From contig JACKQF010000002.1 of NCBI GenBank assembly GCA_024232965.1, forward strand, positions 1 to 64,000: a DNA stretch of 64,000 nt, in the 5' to 3' direction. The notes below the pieces were generated by a model, which was given only the letters and a program-made list of their open reading frames with translations, searched no databases and was not told the origin of the DNA. A program made the translations under genes and the position numbers. Origin of the DNA: Verrucomicrobiaceae bacterium. GTDB taxonomy: Bacteria; Verrucomicrobiota; Verrucomicrobiia; Verrucomicrobiales; Verrucomicrobiaceae. Numbering within the stretch: position 1 is the stretch's first letter; the number at the start of each line of letters is the position of its first letter. Below, in pieces: positions 15,923-24,862 of this stretch.

Positions 15923-16807
15923 AGGGAACTCCCCCGCCCCCTACAAACGAAGTTCCTAGCAGACAGACTGCCGTCGCCCGGTCAAGTTGTGTGTTGCGGG
16001 AGTTGCCTTTCTGGGAACGAAGAGCTTAGACAAAGAAGCGCCTTGGCGAGGTCGTTCGCCATTGGTTAAAATCCCAGAATTCAGGAGAAGCCGTGTGATT
16101 AGAAAGCCCAGCAATGGCAAGAATGAAGCCTGCGGGCCATTGCGAAGACCCCAACCTAACTTTGACGCCCTGTATGCTGTGACGGATTGCAATCTCAACT
16201 CTCGATCAAATAAAAGCCTCGCGACTACCATTGCGAAATCGGTGCTCGTCACGAATACTCACGCTTTGCCTCACGTTCCATGACTCCGCAGTTGCTGCGC
16301 CGAGGTTGGCAGCTTGATCTACATTGGTCGCACAATCGATACGTTCCGGCTTCACGATCAAGGCTTGCCTACTGCCAAGTACATCCCTTTGCATCGGCGA
16401 TGCTCAGTTGAACGTCCTGGATGGTCACTGTCGTCGGTTCCTCGGGGTGCCCTATGGGTTGGCAAACGGTTCTTTTGGCACCCGGATTTGCAACGCAATC
16501 GTTGCACTTGCACATCAACGCGACGTGTCGCCATCTGGCTTCATGCAATCCGCAAGTTGCGCTCATGGTCCCGGTTCTGGCTCGGCTTCGAGATCGCGCA
16601 AGGGTCCCGCGAGACCTTGGCGATCGCTAAAGGTAAGGATGAGCGCAGTGCGATCTCCGGGGACGGGGGGAACCAAAGCCCTTGCCAAGCGTGCCGAGCG
16701 GGTGTCGTCCTCATTTTGAGACGTGCAACCCGCGCATGCACTTACCTCTCGTCATCGGCTTGACCGGTGCCTCACTTGCGCTGAAGTCTTCCGGGATCGC
16801 CCAGCCC
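15923..16807. other. Long intergenic stretch without a recognisable gene
   Basis: About 885 bp lie between the giant protein and the DUF3592 gene. Open frames of 60-150 codons overlap on both strands without a recognisable domain. A frame from 15987 to 16283 is the longest clean one in its first half, but its translation is Arg, Ser and Pro rich and looks random. I see no RNA gene. Confidence 0.45.
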
Positions 16808-17899
16808 ATGAAGTCATTGCCATTACTCTTCTCTCGTCGATTGGTGCTTTGTCTTGCAGCCTCGCTCGGAGCATCGCAAGCCTCGCGGGCGGCACCAGAT
16901 TTCTCCAAATCGGAAATCGTCGCGACGCATGAAACCGTCCTGGAGGGTGATGTCGCTCGCTTCAAGGTGGTCGTGCGGAATCAGGGGGATGCGCCTGCGG
17001 ATCCGTTGGAATTGAGAATCGAATGGCCGATGATGGGGCACCTCATCAACGTCACAGGCCTCGACAACGCACAGACGGATTACGACGGAGGTGTTGTCAC
17101 CGCGACCTTCCCACTACCCGTCGGTGCCGAGCACACCGCAATGGTGGATGTACTAGCACCACGTGATTCCGGTGGGACATCGCTGTCCATGACGGCGCGA
17201 ATCATCCACTATCATACCATGGCGGAAGCGTGGATTCACCAAACGATCCCCATCGAGATCCGACCCAGGACTGATGGGATTCAACTCGGCGGTTTTCGAA
17301 TTGCACCCGCAGGCATAGCAACCCTCGCTTGGCTGGCAGTGACCGCGCTGGGCGTTTTCAGCGTTCGCAGGGTGGACACGGGCCACAGCAAAAGATTGAT
17401 CGGAGCGCCTGTCGGTGTTTTCAGCCTGATGATCGCGATCGGTTTTTGGATGATCTTTGCGGCGATGGCTTGGCGCGACTACCAGGTGCTCTTCCATTGG
17501 TCCGAAACGACGGCGACCATCGTCGGGCGCCGAATCCAAACGGATACGGTTAGCAGTAGTCACCGTTTGAGCAGTGGCGCGACGACCCAATCTCGCACCT
17601 CAGAGATTTCCAAACCCGAGTTCGCTCTTCGCTACCAGGTAGCGGGGCGTGAGTGGCTTTCGACAGGCTACGACACGGGTTCATCGCTAAGGGTGGGTGG
17701 AGGCAAAGCCCAACTGGAACGGGAATTTCGCGAGTGGACGATCGGCGCGACGGTGCCTTGCTGGCACGATCCGAACGACCCGTCCGACGTGGTCATCAAG
17801 CGTGGCTTTGGCGGGGCCTATCTCTTTGCGCTCTTTCCCTTGTTCCCGTTTTGGATCGGCTGGTTCACCCTGCGGCGTCATTTCGCAAGCGCCGCGTAG
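16808..17899 (+). CDS. Membrane protein with CARDB-like N-terminal domain and DUF3592 C-terminal domain
   Basis: This 363-residue protein has a signal peptide (LPLLFSRRLVLCLAASLGASQA), then a CARDB or DUF11-like beta domain (FKVVVRNQGDAPADPLELRI, about residues 45-160), followed by two transmembrane segments (IATLAWLAVTALGVFSV and SLMIAIGFWMIFAAMAW), an extracytoplasmic DUF3592-like loop (ATIVGRRI, FALRYQVAGREW, GATVPCWHDPNDPSDVV) and a last transmembrane segment (LFALFPLFPFWIGWFTL). DUF3592 proteins are membrane proteins of unknown function. The frame is open from 16682, but ATG 16808 starts the signal peptide. It has no partner on its strand. Confidence 0.7.
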   Translation: MKSLPLLFSRRLVLCLAASLGASQASRAAPDFSKSEIVATHETVLEGDVARFKVVVRNQGDAPADPLELRIEWPMMGHLINVTGLDNAQTDYDGGVVTATFPLPVGAEHTAMVDVLAPRDSGGTSLSMTARIIHYHTMAEAWIHQTIPIEIRPRTDGIQLGGFRIAPAGIATLAWLAVTALGVFSVRRVDTGHSKRLIGAPVGVFSLMIAIGFWMIFAAMAWRDYQVLFHWSETTATIVGRRIQTDTVSSSHRLSSGATTQSRTSEISKPEFALRYQVAGREWLSTGYDTGSSLRVGGGKAQLEREFREWTIGATVPCWHDPNDPSDVVIKRGFGGAYLFALFPLFPFWIGWFTLRRHFASAA

Positions 17900-17926
17900 C
17901 GCTCGCCTGCTGCTGAAACCAGCACG

Positions 17927-18160
17927 CTACGGGTTCAGCCAAGCATCGAAGGCGGCATCCACACGTTGCAGCATTTCTGAGGTGTCGCGTTTCGCGTCGG
18001 TGAACTGCGACCATGCATTTGCATCGGCTTCTTTGCCGGTCCCTTCGATCTCGAGAATAAACTCCTCCACCAAGGCACCAGAGGCAGCATGTCGCTCCCG
18101 CAAGTGGGCCTTGCAGGTGGTTCCGATCAGGTTCAGACGATTCTTGGTTCCCATGCTCAT
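17927..18160 (-). CDS. Small protein of unknown function
   Basis: This 77-residue protein is not recognised. Its N-terminus is basic (GTKNRLNLIGTTCKAHLRERH), the middle is acidic, and the C-terminal half is likely helical (DTSEMLQRVDAAFDAWLN). It has no signal peptide. The next gene upstream on its strand (Gfo/Idh/MocA) ends at 18274 and is separated by a strong hairpin, so it probably has its own promoter. Base composition looks like coding sequence, but the call rests mainly on the open frame. Confidence 0.45.
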   Translation of the reverse strand: MSMGTKNRLNLIGTTCKAHLRERHAASGALVEEFILEIEGTGKEADANAWSQFTDAKRDTSEMLQRVDAAFDAWLNP

Positions 18161-18214
18161 AGGCGACAGGTTAGCACGAATCGTGGGCGTGTCGCGAGAA
18201 CTCTGGGAACAACA

Positions 18215-18237
18215 GAGGGCGGCACTGGGCCGCCCTC
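18215..18237 (-). terminator. Hairpin after the Gfo/Idh/MocA gene
   Basis: GAGGGCGGC and GCCGCCCTC form a perfect 9-bp, GC-rich stem with a 5-nt loop, about 36 bp beyond the stop of the leftward oxidoreductase gene. Leftward it is followed by TGTTGTTCC, a weak T-rich tail. It is a likely intrinsic terminator. Confidence 0.6.
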
Positions 18238-18273
18238 CTCCTTGAAATCAAGCCTCGTGGGCATTGGCTGTGA

Positions 18274-19587
18274 TCAAACGATCTCCCAACCTTTGCGATA
18301 GTTGCGGCGCACCAATTTGTCCGCCTCAGCATTGTTCGGGATCTTCAATCCTGGCGCATCCCATGTCAGCGTTTCATTCGGGAAGACGCTGGCAAGGCAG
18401 CCGAGAAGTACCGCCTCGGTCAGCGGGCCTGCGTAGTCAAAGTTTGCGCTCGGCTTTTTGTCGCCTTTGAGACAGCAGTCGATGAAGTCAGCGCGGTGGT
18501 CGCGCGGCTCCAGTTTCGGATACTTGAAGCCGGTGAACTTGTCGCGGGGGTAGAGCATTGGCGTCGAGCCATGGGAGTGAAGAAGAACCCCATCCGTGCC
18601 GAGGTAAATGGTGCCCTGCTGTGGGAATTTGGCATCGCCGATCAGCGCCATCACTTCGGCAGGCGGCCGCGCGTCGCCATCGGTCCAGGTGACCTTGATG
18701 GTATCGCCAGCAGTGTATTGGGTGCCTGCAAAGGTGTACTCCACCACCGCATCCGTAGCCCAGTTGTCCTTGTTGGGCACCGGTCCACGAGACGTCACCG
18801 ACGTCGGCGCGGCGAGACCGAGCGAACGGAACCAGCCGCTGAACATGTGGCAGCCCATGTCACCTAGCGTGCCGGTGCCAAAGTCGCGGCGCTTGCGCCA
18901 GTTGCCCGGATGGTCGTAGCCCTGGATGTAGCTGCGCTCTGGCGCGACGCCCAGCCACTTGTCCCAATCGAGTTCAGGTGGAATCGGATCGCTCTTCGTG
19001 GGGCGCAATTCCATATCGCCCCACTTCTTGTGCGAAAAGGTGTGAGCCTCCTTCACCTTGCCGATCGCGCCCATTTGGATCAACGCCACTGCATGGCGCT
19101 CGGTAAATTCCGAAGAAACCTGGATGCCCATTTGCGTCATGACGCCCTTGGAGTTCGCGCGCAGAACCATCTCGCGACACTCCCACAGATTGTGCGCGAG
19201 CGGCTTCTGACCGTAGAGATGCTTGCCCAACTCCATGGACGCGATGCCCATGCTGCCGTGCATGTGGTCGGGTGTGGAGACGTTGACGCTGTCAATCTTA
19301 TCACCTTCTTGGGTGAGCATCTCCCGCCAGTCCTGATACACGCGGACGTTGGGGAATTTTTCCTGCACTTTCTTGAAGTTGCGGGTGTCCACATCGCAGA
19401 CGGCGGCGAGCTCCCACATAGGGTGTGCAGACATCGACATCATGTCACCAAAGCTCATGCCGGAAGCCCCAAAGGCAGCATGGCGAAGTTTCCCGTTCGG
19501 CGATGCGGCGCGCAAACCGGAGGTGACGTAAGGGGCGGCGAAAAGCGTCGCTGCGGACTGGCGGATGAAATGGCGGCGTGATTGCAT
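18274..19587 (-). CDS. Tat-exported Gfo/Idh/MocA family oxidoreductase
   Basis: This 437-residue protein starts with a twin-arginine signal (SRRHFIRQSAATLFAAPY). The N-terminal Rossmann fold binds NAD(P) (LRHAAFGASGMS, AAVCDVDTRNF), and the conserved segment KHLYGQKPLAHN holds the KP motif of the family. The C-terminal beta-sheet domain follows (DFGTGTLGDMGCHMF). Members oxidise or reduce sugars and polyols, and Tat-exported ones are numerous in Verrucomicrobiota and Planctomycetota; the substrate is unknown. The frame is open upstream to 19647, but ATG 19587 places the RR signal at the N-terminus. A paralogue lies at 53671-55035. Confidence 0.85.
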   Translation of the reverse strand: MQSRRHFIRQSAATLFAAPYVTSGLRAASPNGKLRHAAFGASGMSFGDMMSMSAHPMWELAAVCDVDTRNFKKVQEKFPNVRVYQDWREMLTQEGDKIDSVNVSTPDHMHGSMGIASMELGKHLYGQKPLAHNLWECREMVLRANSKGVMTQMGIQVSSEFTERHAVALIQMGAIGKVKEAHTFSHKKWGDMELRPTKSDPIPPELDWDKWLGVAPERSYIQGYDHPGNWRKRRDFGTGTLGDMGCHMFSGWFRSLGLAAPTSVTSRGPVPNKDNWATDAVVEYTFAGTQYTAGDTIKVTWTDGDARPPAEVMALIGDAKFPQQGTIYLGTDGVLLHSHGSTPMLYPRDKFTGFKYPKLEPRDHRADFIDCCLKGDKKPSANFDYAGPLTEAVLLGCLASVFPNETLTWDAPGLKIPNNAEADKLVRRNYRKGWEIV

Positions 19588-19691
19588 GGTAGTATTGGAT
19601 GAACAAAAGAAACGCCGCATGAGCGGCGGCTCTTCCGTTTTGTGCACGATGACGGAAATCTGGGACCGTCTGCGCTCTGTCTACCAACACA

Positions 19692-19729
19692 AAACCCACC
19701 CCAGCCTTTGTCTCGGCTAGGATGGGTTT
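19692..19729 (-). terminator. Strong intrinsic terminator after katG
   Basis: On the leftward strand a 15-bp stem (AAACCCATCCTAGCC with GGCTGGGGTGGGTTT, two G-U pairs) closes an 8-nt loop and is followed by TTGTGTTGG. It starts about 15 bp beyond the katG stop. Confidence 0.75.
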
Positions 19730-19743
19730 GTGAGCTGAATTGT

Positions 19744-22059
19744 TTATTTGGCGACGTCGAATCGGTCCAAGTTCATCACCTTGGTCCAGGCGGAGACGAA
19801 GTCATTGACGAACTTGTCTTTGCCATCGGCGCTGGCATAAACCTCAGCGATGGCACGGAGCTGGGAGTTCGAGCCAAGCACAAGATCCACGGATGTCGCC
19901 ATCCACTTCATTGCGCCGGTTTCACGATCCGTGCCTTCATAGAAGTGCTCGCAACGTGGGGAGACCTTCCACTCGGTGCCCATGCTGAGCAGGTTCACGA
20001 AGAAGTCGTTGGTCAAAGCCCCACGGTCCTGAGTCAGCACGCCAAGATCAGGATGACCGACCGTCGTGCCGAGCACTCGCATCCCGCCGATGAGCACCGA
20101 CATCTCTGGGGCAGATAGCGTGAGCAACTGAGCGCGATCCACGAGATTCTCTGGCGCAGGGCGGTCGAGTTCGAGTCCGAGATAGTTGCGGAAACCATCG
20201 TGCTTCGGTTCGAGTACCGCCATCGCTTCCACATCCGTCATTTCCTGCGTGGTATCAACGCGACCTGGGGTAAAGGGCACCGTCACGTCATAGCCAGCCT
20301 TCTTCGCAGCAGCTTCGACCGCAGCACTACCGCCGAGCACGATGAGGTCCGCGAGCGAGACCTTGGTCTTCCCGGACTGAGCTCCGTTGAACTCCGTTTG
20401 GATCTTCTCTAGCGCTGCGAGAACTTTCGCAAGTTGCTCTGGCTGGTTGACTGCCCAATCCTTCTGAGGTGCCAGACGAATGCGTGCCCCGTTGGCACCG
20501 CCCCGCTTGTCGCTGCCTCGGAATGTGGAAGCGGAAGCCCACGCAGTGGAGACGAGCTCGGCAGTGGTTAGCCCGGAGTCGAGGAGCTTGGATTTGAGCT
20601 GAGCGATGTCTTGGTCGTCCACCAACTCGTAGTCACGGACCGGCAGCGGATCCTGCCAGGACATCTGCTCTTTTGGCACCTCGGGTCCAAGATACCGCGA
20701 AACGGGTCCCATGTCGCGATGCGTCAACTTAAACCAGGCCTTGGCAAAGGCATCTGCAAACGCATCGGGATGTTCGAGGAAACTCCGCGAGATCTTGCTG
20801 TAGATCGGATCTTCCCGCAACGCGATGTCCGTGGTGAACATCATCGGGGCATGGGTTTTCCCCGCGATGTGCGCGTCCGGCACAGTGCCAGCGCCCGCAC
20901 CCTCTTTGGGCGTCCACTGCTGGGCTCCCGCAGGGCTTTTTGTCAGCACCCAATCGTAGGCAAAGAGGTTCGTGAAGTAACCGTGAGACCACGCCCGGGG
21001 CGTTGTCGTCCAAGCTCCTTCGAGGCCGCTGGTGATCGTGTCTTCGGCATTCCCCTTCCCTGACTTATTCTTCCAGCCGAGCCCCATCTCCTCCAGCGGT
21101 GCGGCTTCAGGCTCTGGACCCACTTTCCCTTCTGGAGACGCTGCGCCATGGGCCTTCCCAAAGGTATGACCTCCGGCAATCAATGCGACCGTCTCCTCAT
21201 CGTTCATCGCCATCCGCGCAAACGTTTCACGAATGTCCTTCGCCGCAGCCAGAGGATCGGCCTTGCCGTTGGGGCCCTCTGGGTTCACGTAAATCAGACC
21301 CATTTGGACTGCCGCCAGCGGCTTCTCCAACTGCCGTTCATCTTTGTAGCGTTTATCGCCCAGCCACGTGGTTTCAGGACCCCAATAGATGTCTTCCTGC
21401 GGTTCCCAAACGTCCTCACGTCCACCAGCAAATCCAAAGGTCTTAAATCCCATGGACTCAAGGGCGACATTTCCGGCGAGCACCATCAAATCAGCCCACG
21501 AGATTTTGTTGCCGTACTTCTGTTTGATTGGCCAGAGCAGACGACGCGCTTTGTCCAAATTGGCGTTGTCTGGCCAACTGTTGAGCGGCGCAAAACGCTG
21601 CGTTCCGTATCCAGCGCCACCACGCCCATCGCTCACGCGATAAGTGCCCGCGCTGTGCCAGGCCATGCGGATCATGAAGGGGCCATAGTGACCGTAATCC
21701 GCAGGCCACCACTTTTGGGAAGTCGTCATGAGTTCATTGAGGTCCTTCTTCAGAGCCGGTAGATCAAGTTTCTTGAACTCCTCGGCATAGTTGAAGCCCG
21801 CGCCCATCGGACTACCCTTTGGCGAGTTCTGGTGGAGGATCTTCAAGTTCAACTGATTTGGCCACCAATCGCCAGTGGTCATGGCTCCGGATGCCGTGTG
21901 GCGACCGGATGCGGCAGGTGCCCCCATGACGGGGCATTTACTAATGTCATCCATAGGTTTGTTGGGTTGAGTTTCGGCGGGCTTGTCCTGAGCTGACGCG
22001 AACACCGTCGGCGTCAGCATCAGAGCAGCAAGCAAAACCTTGATTGGGTTTGTTTTCAT
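19744..22059 (-). CDS. katG: Exported catalase-peroxidase
   Basis: This 771-residue heme enzyme breaks down hydrogen peroxide. The N-terminal domain holds the distal residues Arg131, Trp134 and His135 (IRMAWHSAG) and the proximal His298 (GGHTFGKAHG). Trp134, Tyr257 and Met283 are placed to form the Met-Tyr-Trp adduct needed for catalase activity. The second, non-catalytic domain follows from about residue 470. Unlike most KatG, it begins with a signal peptide (IKVLLAALMLTPTVFASAQ), so it should act in the periplasm, like KatP of some proteobacteria. It is divergent from oxyR, with 140 bp between the starts, and has its own terminator. Confidence 0.95.
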   Translation of the reverse strand: MKTNPIKVLLAALMLTPTVFASAQDKPAETQPNKPMDDISKCPVMGAPAASGRHTASGAMTTGDWWPNQLNLKILHQNSPKGSPMGAGFNYAEEFKKLDLPALKKDLNELMTTSQKWWPADYGHYGPFMIRMAWHSAGTYRVSDGRGGAGYGTQRFAPLNSWPDNANLDKARRLLWPIKQKYGNKISWADLMVLAGNVALESMGFKTFGFAGGREDVWEPQEDIYWGPETTWLGDKRYKDERQLEKPLAAVQMGLIYVNPEGPNGKADPLAAAKDIRETFARMAMNDEETVALIAGGHTFGKAHGAASPEGKVGPEPEAAPLEEMGLGWKNKSGKGNAEDTITSGLEGAWTTTPRAWSHGYFTNLFAYDWVLTKSPAGAQQWTPKEGAGAGTVPDAHIAGKTHAPMMFTTDIALREDPIYSKISRSFLEHPDAFADAFAKAWFKLTHRDMGPVSRYLGPEVPKEQMSWQDPLPVRDYELVDDQDIAQLKSKLLDSGLTTAELVSTAWASASTFRGSDKRGGANGARIRLAPQKDWAVNQPEQLAKVLAALEKIQTEFNGAQSGKTKVSLADLIVLGGSAAVEAAAKKAGYDVTVPFTPGRVDTTQEMTDVEAMAVLEPKHDGFRNYLGLELDRPAPENLVDRAQLLTLSAPEMSVLIGGMRVLGTTVGHPDLGVLTQDRGALTNDFFVNLLSMGTEWKVSPRCEHFYEGTDRETGAMKWMATSVDLVLGSNSQLRAIAEVYASADGKDKFVNDFVSAWTKVMNLDRFDVAK

Positions 22060-22157
22060 GGTGTTGGGTTGGATTGGGTTATGTGTCCTTTGCTGCGGGT
22101 GAGCATCGGAACAGGTAACCTAATGCCCGAGCGCCAGTCATGTATCCAATGCATTAT

Positions 22158-22180
22158 CTGAATGCTTGCGATGCGTTCAG
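22158..22180. promoter_or_regulatory. Candidate OxyR operator in the katG-oxyR intergenic region
   Basis: CTGAATGC and GCGTTCAG form an imperfect palindrome (7 of 8 pairs) with a 7-bp centre. It lies between the divergent katG and oxyR genes and overlaps the proposed -35 box of oxyR. This is where a LysR-type regulator would bind to control both genes. The binding is an inference. Confidence 0.4.
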
Positions 22181-22194
22181 CGCATGGTTAAAAT
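22166..22194 (+). promoter_or_regulatory. Candidate sigma-70 type promoter of oxyR
   Basis: TTGCGA at 22166-22171 and TAAAAT at 22189-22194 are 17 bp apart. The predicted transcription start falls at about 22201, on the GTG start codon, so the mRNA would be leaderless if this promoter is used. Confidence 0.35.
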
Positions 22195-22199
22195 GCTGA

Positions 22200-23114
22200 G
22201 TGAGAAATGACCTCAACTTTCATCTACTGGAGCAATTCGTGGTCTTGGCGCGAACCAAGAACTTCACCCGTGCTGCGGAAGAACTGCATCTCTCCCAGTC
22301 CGCACTGAGCCGCGCCATCCAGAAACTCGAAGACCAACTCGGAAAGCCCGTGTTTGATCGCAAACCCCGCGAGGTCATCCTGACCGACTTCGGCGAACTA
22401 CTCCTCGAGCGCGCGAAGGACATCTTGAAGATGGTGGAAGACACCTTTGCCGAACTTGCTGAAGCAGGGCGCCGGGGTCGCATTCGTCTCGGCGCCATTC
22501 CAACGATCGCCCCCTTTTTCCTCCCCAAACTGCTGGGCAGTTTTGCCAAGAAGAATCCAGACATCGCCGTGATTGTTCAGGAGGACACGACGGAAGAGCT
22601 CATCAAACGCTGCACCCATGGCGAGATTGATCTCGCCATTATCGCCCTCCCGATCATTGCCCGAGACGTCGAGATCGAGCGCCTATTCGATGAAGAACTG
22701 CTGCTGGTAGTCCCGCGGGATCACCCGCTAGAGAAGGCGAAGAAAATCACCGCCGAATCCGTGGACCAATACCCCTTTGTCATGTTGAACGAAGCCCACT
22801 GCCTATCGGAGCACGTTGCCGCATTCTGCCGCAAGCAATCCATCCAGCTCGTCACCATCGAGCGCACCAGCCAACTCGCCACTGTTCAAGAACTCGTGTC
22901 CCTGGATCACGGCGTCTCCATCGTGCCAGAAATGGCGCGCCGCATTGACCTCAGCAACGACCGAGTCTATCGATCCTTCAGCGGAGAAAAGCCCCAGCGA
23001 ACCATTGCAATGATGTGGAGTTCATCCCGATACCAGAGCAAAGCCTTCAAGACACTGGTCAAGCACCTGCGTCAGCAATTCGTGCTGCCACGCCGCTCAA
23101 CACCTTCTGCCTAG
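22200..23114 (+). CDS. oxyR: OxyR-type LysR-family regulator of peroxide stress
   Basis: This 304-residue protein has an N-terminal winged helix-turn-helix (FTRAAEELHLSQSALSRAI, residues 22-40) and a C-terminal sensing domain. Two cysteines, Cys201 and Cys210, lie in HCLSEHVAAFC with the same spacing as Cys199 and Cys208 of E. coli OxyR, which form the peroxide-induced disulfide. Together with the divergent katG this makes a peroxide sensor likely. The start is GTG at 22200: no in-frame ATG exists nearby, and the LysR N-terminus fits it. It probably activates katG and controls itself through the shared region. Confidence 0.85.
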   Translation: MRNDLNFHLLEQFVVLARTKNFTRAAEELHLSQSALSRAIQKLEDQLGKPVFDRKPREVILTDFGELLLERAKDILKMVEDTFAELAEAGRRGRIRLGAIPTIAPFFLPKLLGSFAKKNPDIAVIVQEDTTEELIKRCTHGEIDLAIIALPIIARDVEIERLFDEELLLVVPRDHPLEKAKKITAESVDQYPFVMLNEAHCLSEHVAAFCRKQSIQLVTIERTSQLATVQELVSLDHGVSIVPEMARRIDLSNDRVYRSFSGEKPQRTIAMMWSSSRYQSKAFKTLVKHLRQQFVLPRRSTPSA

Positions 23115-23358
23115 TTTTCATCTCGGAAACGATTAAACACAGGCCTGCGGCCAACGAAGGAGCCTAGGGCAGCGAATTGGAACTTGGCAAAGTAACGCTG
23201 ATCCCCTAGGTTTTTGTCGATGCTAGACATTTACTCGAAAGAGGATTCGATCCCCACTTCTCGACGCAACCTCCAAAAGCAGGAAGGGACGGCCGCATCT
23301 GAAGATTCAATCTACATCAGCACGGGACGGCGCGGCGATTGGTGGCATTAAAGGTGCA
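23115..23358. other. Intergenic stretch between convergent genes
   Basis: No gene is seen in this 244-bp stretch. A tRNA T-loop-like string at about 23241-23255 was considered and rejected. Confidence 0.4.
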
Positions 23359-24246
23359 TTAACGTACTGGCCCCAGGTGCTTCTTGAAAAACGTCGCCAC
23401 CGTCTTCCGCAACTCCGGCGCAGAGTAGGCATCACCTCCATGGCCAGCGCCTTGAACGACTTGGAGGGCCACCTCAAGGCCCACTTTGCGGTAGACCTCT
23501 TCCATTCGCTGTGACTGGTCCAGGTAGACCGTTGCATCCTTGTCCCCGTGAATGATGAGCAGTGGGGCATCGCCCTCGTTCACCTGAAAGACTGGACTGG
23601 CAAAGCGGGCCTGGTCCTCATTCTTGCTCACGGGCCCACCGATCAACTGGCACACTGGTACCTCCTCCGGCTCAGTCTTGGCGGGTTGATTCTTGGAACG
23701 GAGGATGAAGTCCGACGGACCATAAAAGTCCGCCACGGCCTGCACCGATGAGCTTTGGTCCGCGTTGCTGCCGATGCTGCCTTCGTATTCCTTTACCCCA
23801 CCAGTCACGCCCATCAGCAGCGCCAGATGACCGCCCGCTGAGGAACCAGCCACACCAACCCGTGTCGCATCATAACCGAACTCATTTGAATGCCCACGCA
23901 ACCAGCGCACCGCAGCTTTGCAGTCATGGATCTGTGCTGGAAAAACGGCTTCCTGCGAAAAGCGGTAACTGATACTTGCCACCGCAAAGCCCTCTTCGGT
24001 GAGCCAATATGTCAGGCACTTCTTATACGAACCAGCCCGCCAGCTACCGCCGTGAATGTAGACGACCAAAGGCGGCTTTGCCACGTTCTTGGGGAGGTAC
24101 AGGTCGAGCTTCAACTCGTGGCCATCCACCGCCGCAAAAACGATATTCGCCTTTGTTGGTTCTGCGCCCCTGACGCGGGTAGCGGCAGGGAGCAGAGCAA
24201 TGCTGGCGACAAGAGAGAGCAATCCAATGGACGAAATCAGGCGCAT
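23359..24246 (-). CDS. Secreted alpha/beta-hydrolase (esterase/lipase family)
   Basis: This 295-residue protein begins with a signal peptide (ending near RVRGA). It has the carboxylesterase layout: HGGSW at residues 65-69 forms the oxyanion hole, Ser136 in GSSAGG is the nucleophile, Asp lies in IIHGDKDATV and His in GAGHGGD. The family hydrolyses ester bonds of small molecules or of acetylated and feruloylated polysaccharides. In Verrucomicrobiota and Planctomycetota such enzymes often accompany sulfatases and glycosidases. It stands alone here; the FKBP gene upstream is 72 bp away on the same strand. Confidence 0.85.
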   Translation of the reverse strand: MRLISSIGLLSLVASIALLPAATRVRGAEPTKANIVFAAVDGHELKLDLYLPKNVAKPPLVVYIHGGSWRAGSYKKCLTYWLTEEGFAVASISYRFSQEAVFPAQIHDCKAAVRWLRGHSNEFGYDATRVGVAGSSAGGHLALLMGVTGGVKEYEGSIGSNADQSSSVQAVADFYGPSDFILRSKNQPAKTEPEEVPVCQLIGGPVSKNEDQARFASPVFQVNEGDAPLLIIHGDKDATVYLDQSQRMEEVYRKVGLEVALQVVQGAGHGGDAYSAPELRKTVATFFKKHLGPVR

Positions 24247-24318
24247 TGCCAGACAACGTCACCGCGCCCGCTAGATTTCCAGCAAACTGAACTTCGCGCC
24301 CCATCGGGCGTGGTGCGG

Positions 24319-24714
24319 CTAACGCACCTTGATCAGTTCAACGTCAAAGATCAGCGCCTCGTTGGGGCCGATGTCTCGACCAGCGCCACGGGAACCGTAG
24401 GCGAGTTTGGAAGGGATGAAGAAGCGATACTTGGCGCCTTCTTGCATGAGTTGAACGCCCTCCGTCCAACCTGCGATCACGCCGTTGAGAGGGAACTCGA
24501 TGGATGCCTTGCGCTGATAGGAGCTATCGAAGATTTTGCCATCAATAAGCGTGCCTTCGTAGTGAACCTCAACCGTATCGGTGGCCTTCGGGCTCTTGCC
24601 GGTGCCTGGGGTGATGACTTTGTACTGGAGGCCGCTAGGAGTCACCGTGACGCCCTCTTTTTTGGCGTTGTCTTCGAGAAATTTTTCACCTTTGGCAAGT
24701 GCGATGGCAGACAT
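24319..24714 (-). CDS. FKBP-type peptidyl-prolyl cis-trans isomerase
   Basis: This 131-residue protein has a short helical N-terminus (LAKGEKFLEDNAKKEGV) and a complete FKBP domain: PSGLQYKVITPGTG, then VEVHYEGTLIDGKIFDSS, GVIAGWTEGVQLM and IPSKLAYGSRGAG. The residues that line the active site in FKBPs (Tyr, Phe, Asp, Trp) are present. It catalyses proline isomerisation and helps protein folding. The N-terminus lacks a clear signal peptide, so it is probably cytoplasmic, unlike the related periplasmic FkpA. Confidence 0.9.
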   Translation of the reverse strand: MSAIALAKGEKFLEDNAKKEGVTVTPSGLQYKVITPGTGKSPKATDTVEVHYEGTLIDGKIFDSSYQRKASIEFPLNGVIAGWTEGVQLMQEGAKYRFFIPSKLAYGSRGAGRDIGPNEALIFDVELIKVR

Positions 24715-24862
24715 GGGATAGAATAGGTTGGGTTGATTTGAGGCCGGAGGTTAGCCGCATTACCGCCGCCGGCAACCGTTGAGTCACCTCCGCCGATGGA
24801 TCGTTGACACGGACGGTGCCCACCGCCAGCCTGCGGCTGACGCTTCAAAGTTCTCCTTCACC

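Noticed and set aside
15987..16283. 98-codon open frame in the stretch after the giant protein
   Set aside because: No start support, no domain, and overlapping frames of similar length exist on both strands.
16314..16763. 149-codon open frame upstream of the DUF3592 gene
   Set aside because: The translation is Arg and Ser rich without a recognisable domain, and several frames are open at once.
23237..23265. tRNA T-loop-like string (GATTCGATCC) that could mark a tRNA 3' end
   Set aside because: No acceptor stem, anticodon arm or D-arm can be built around it.
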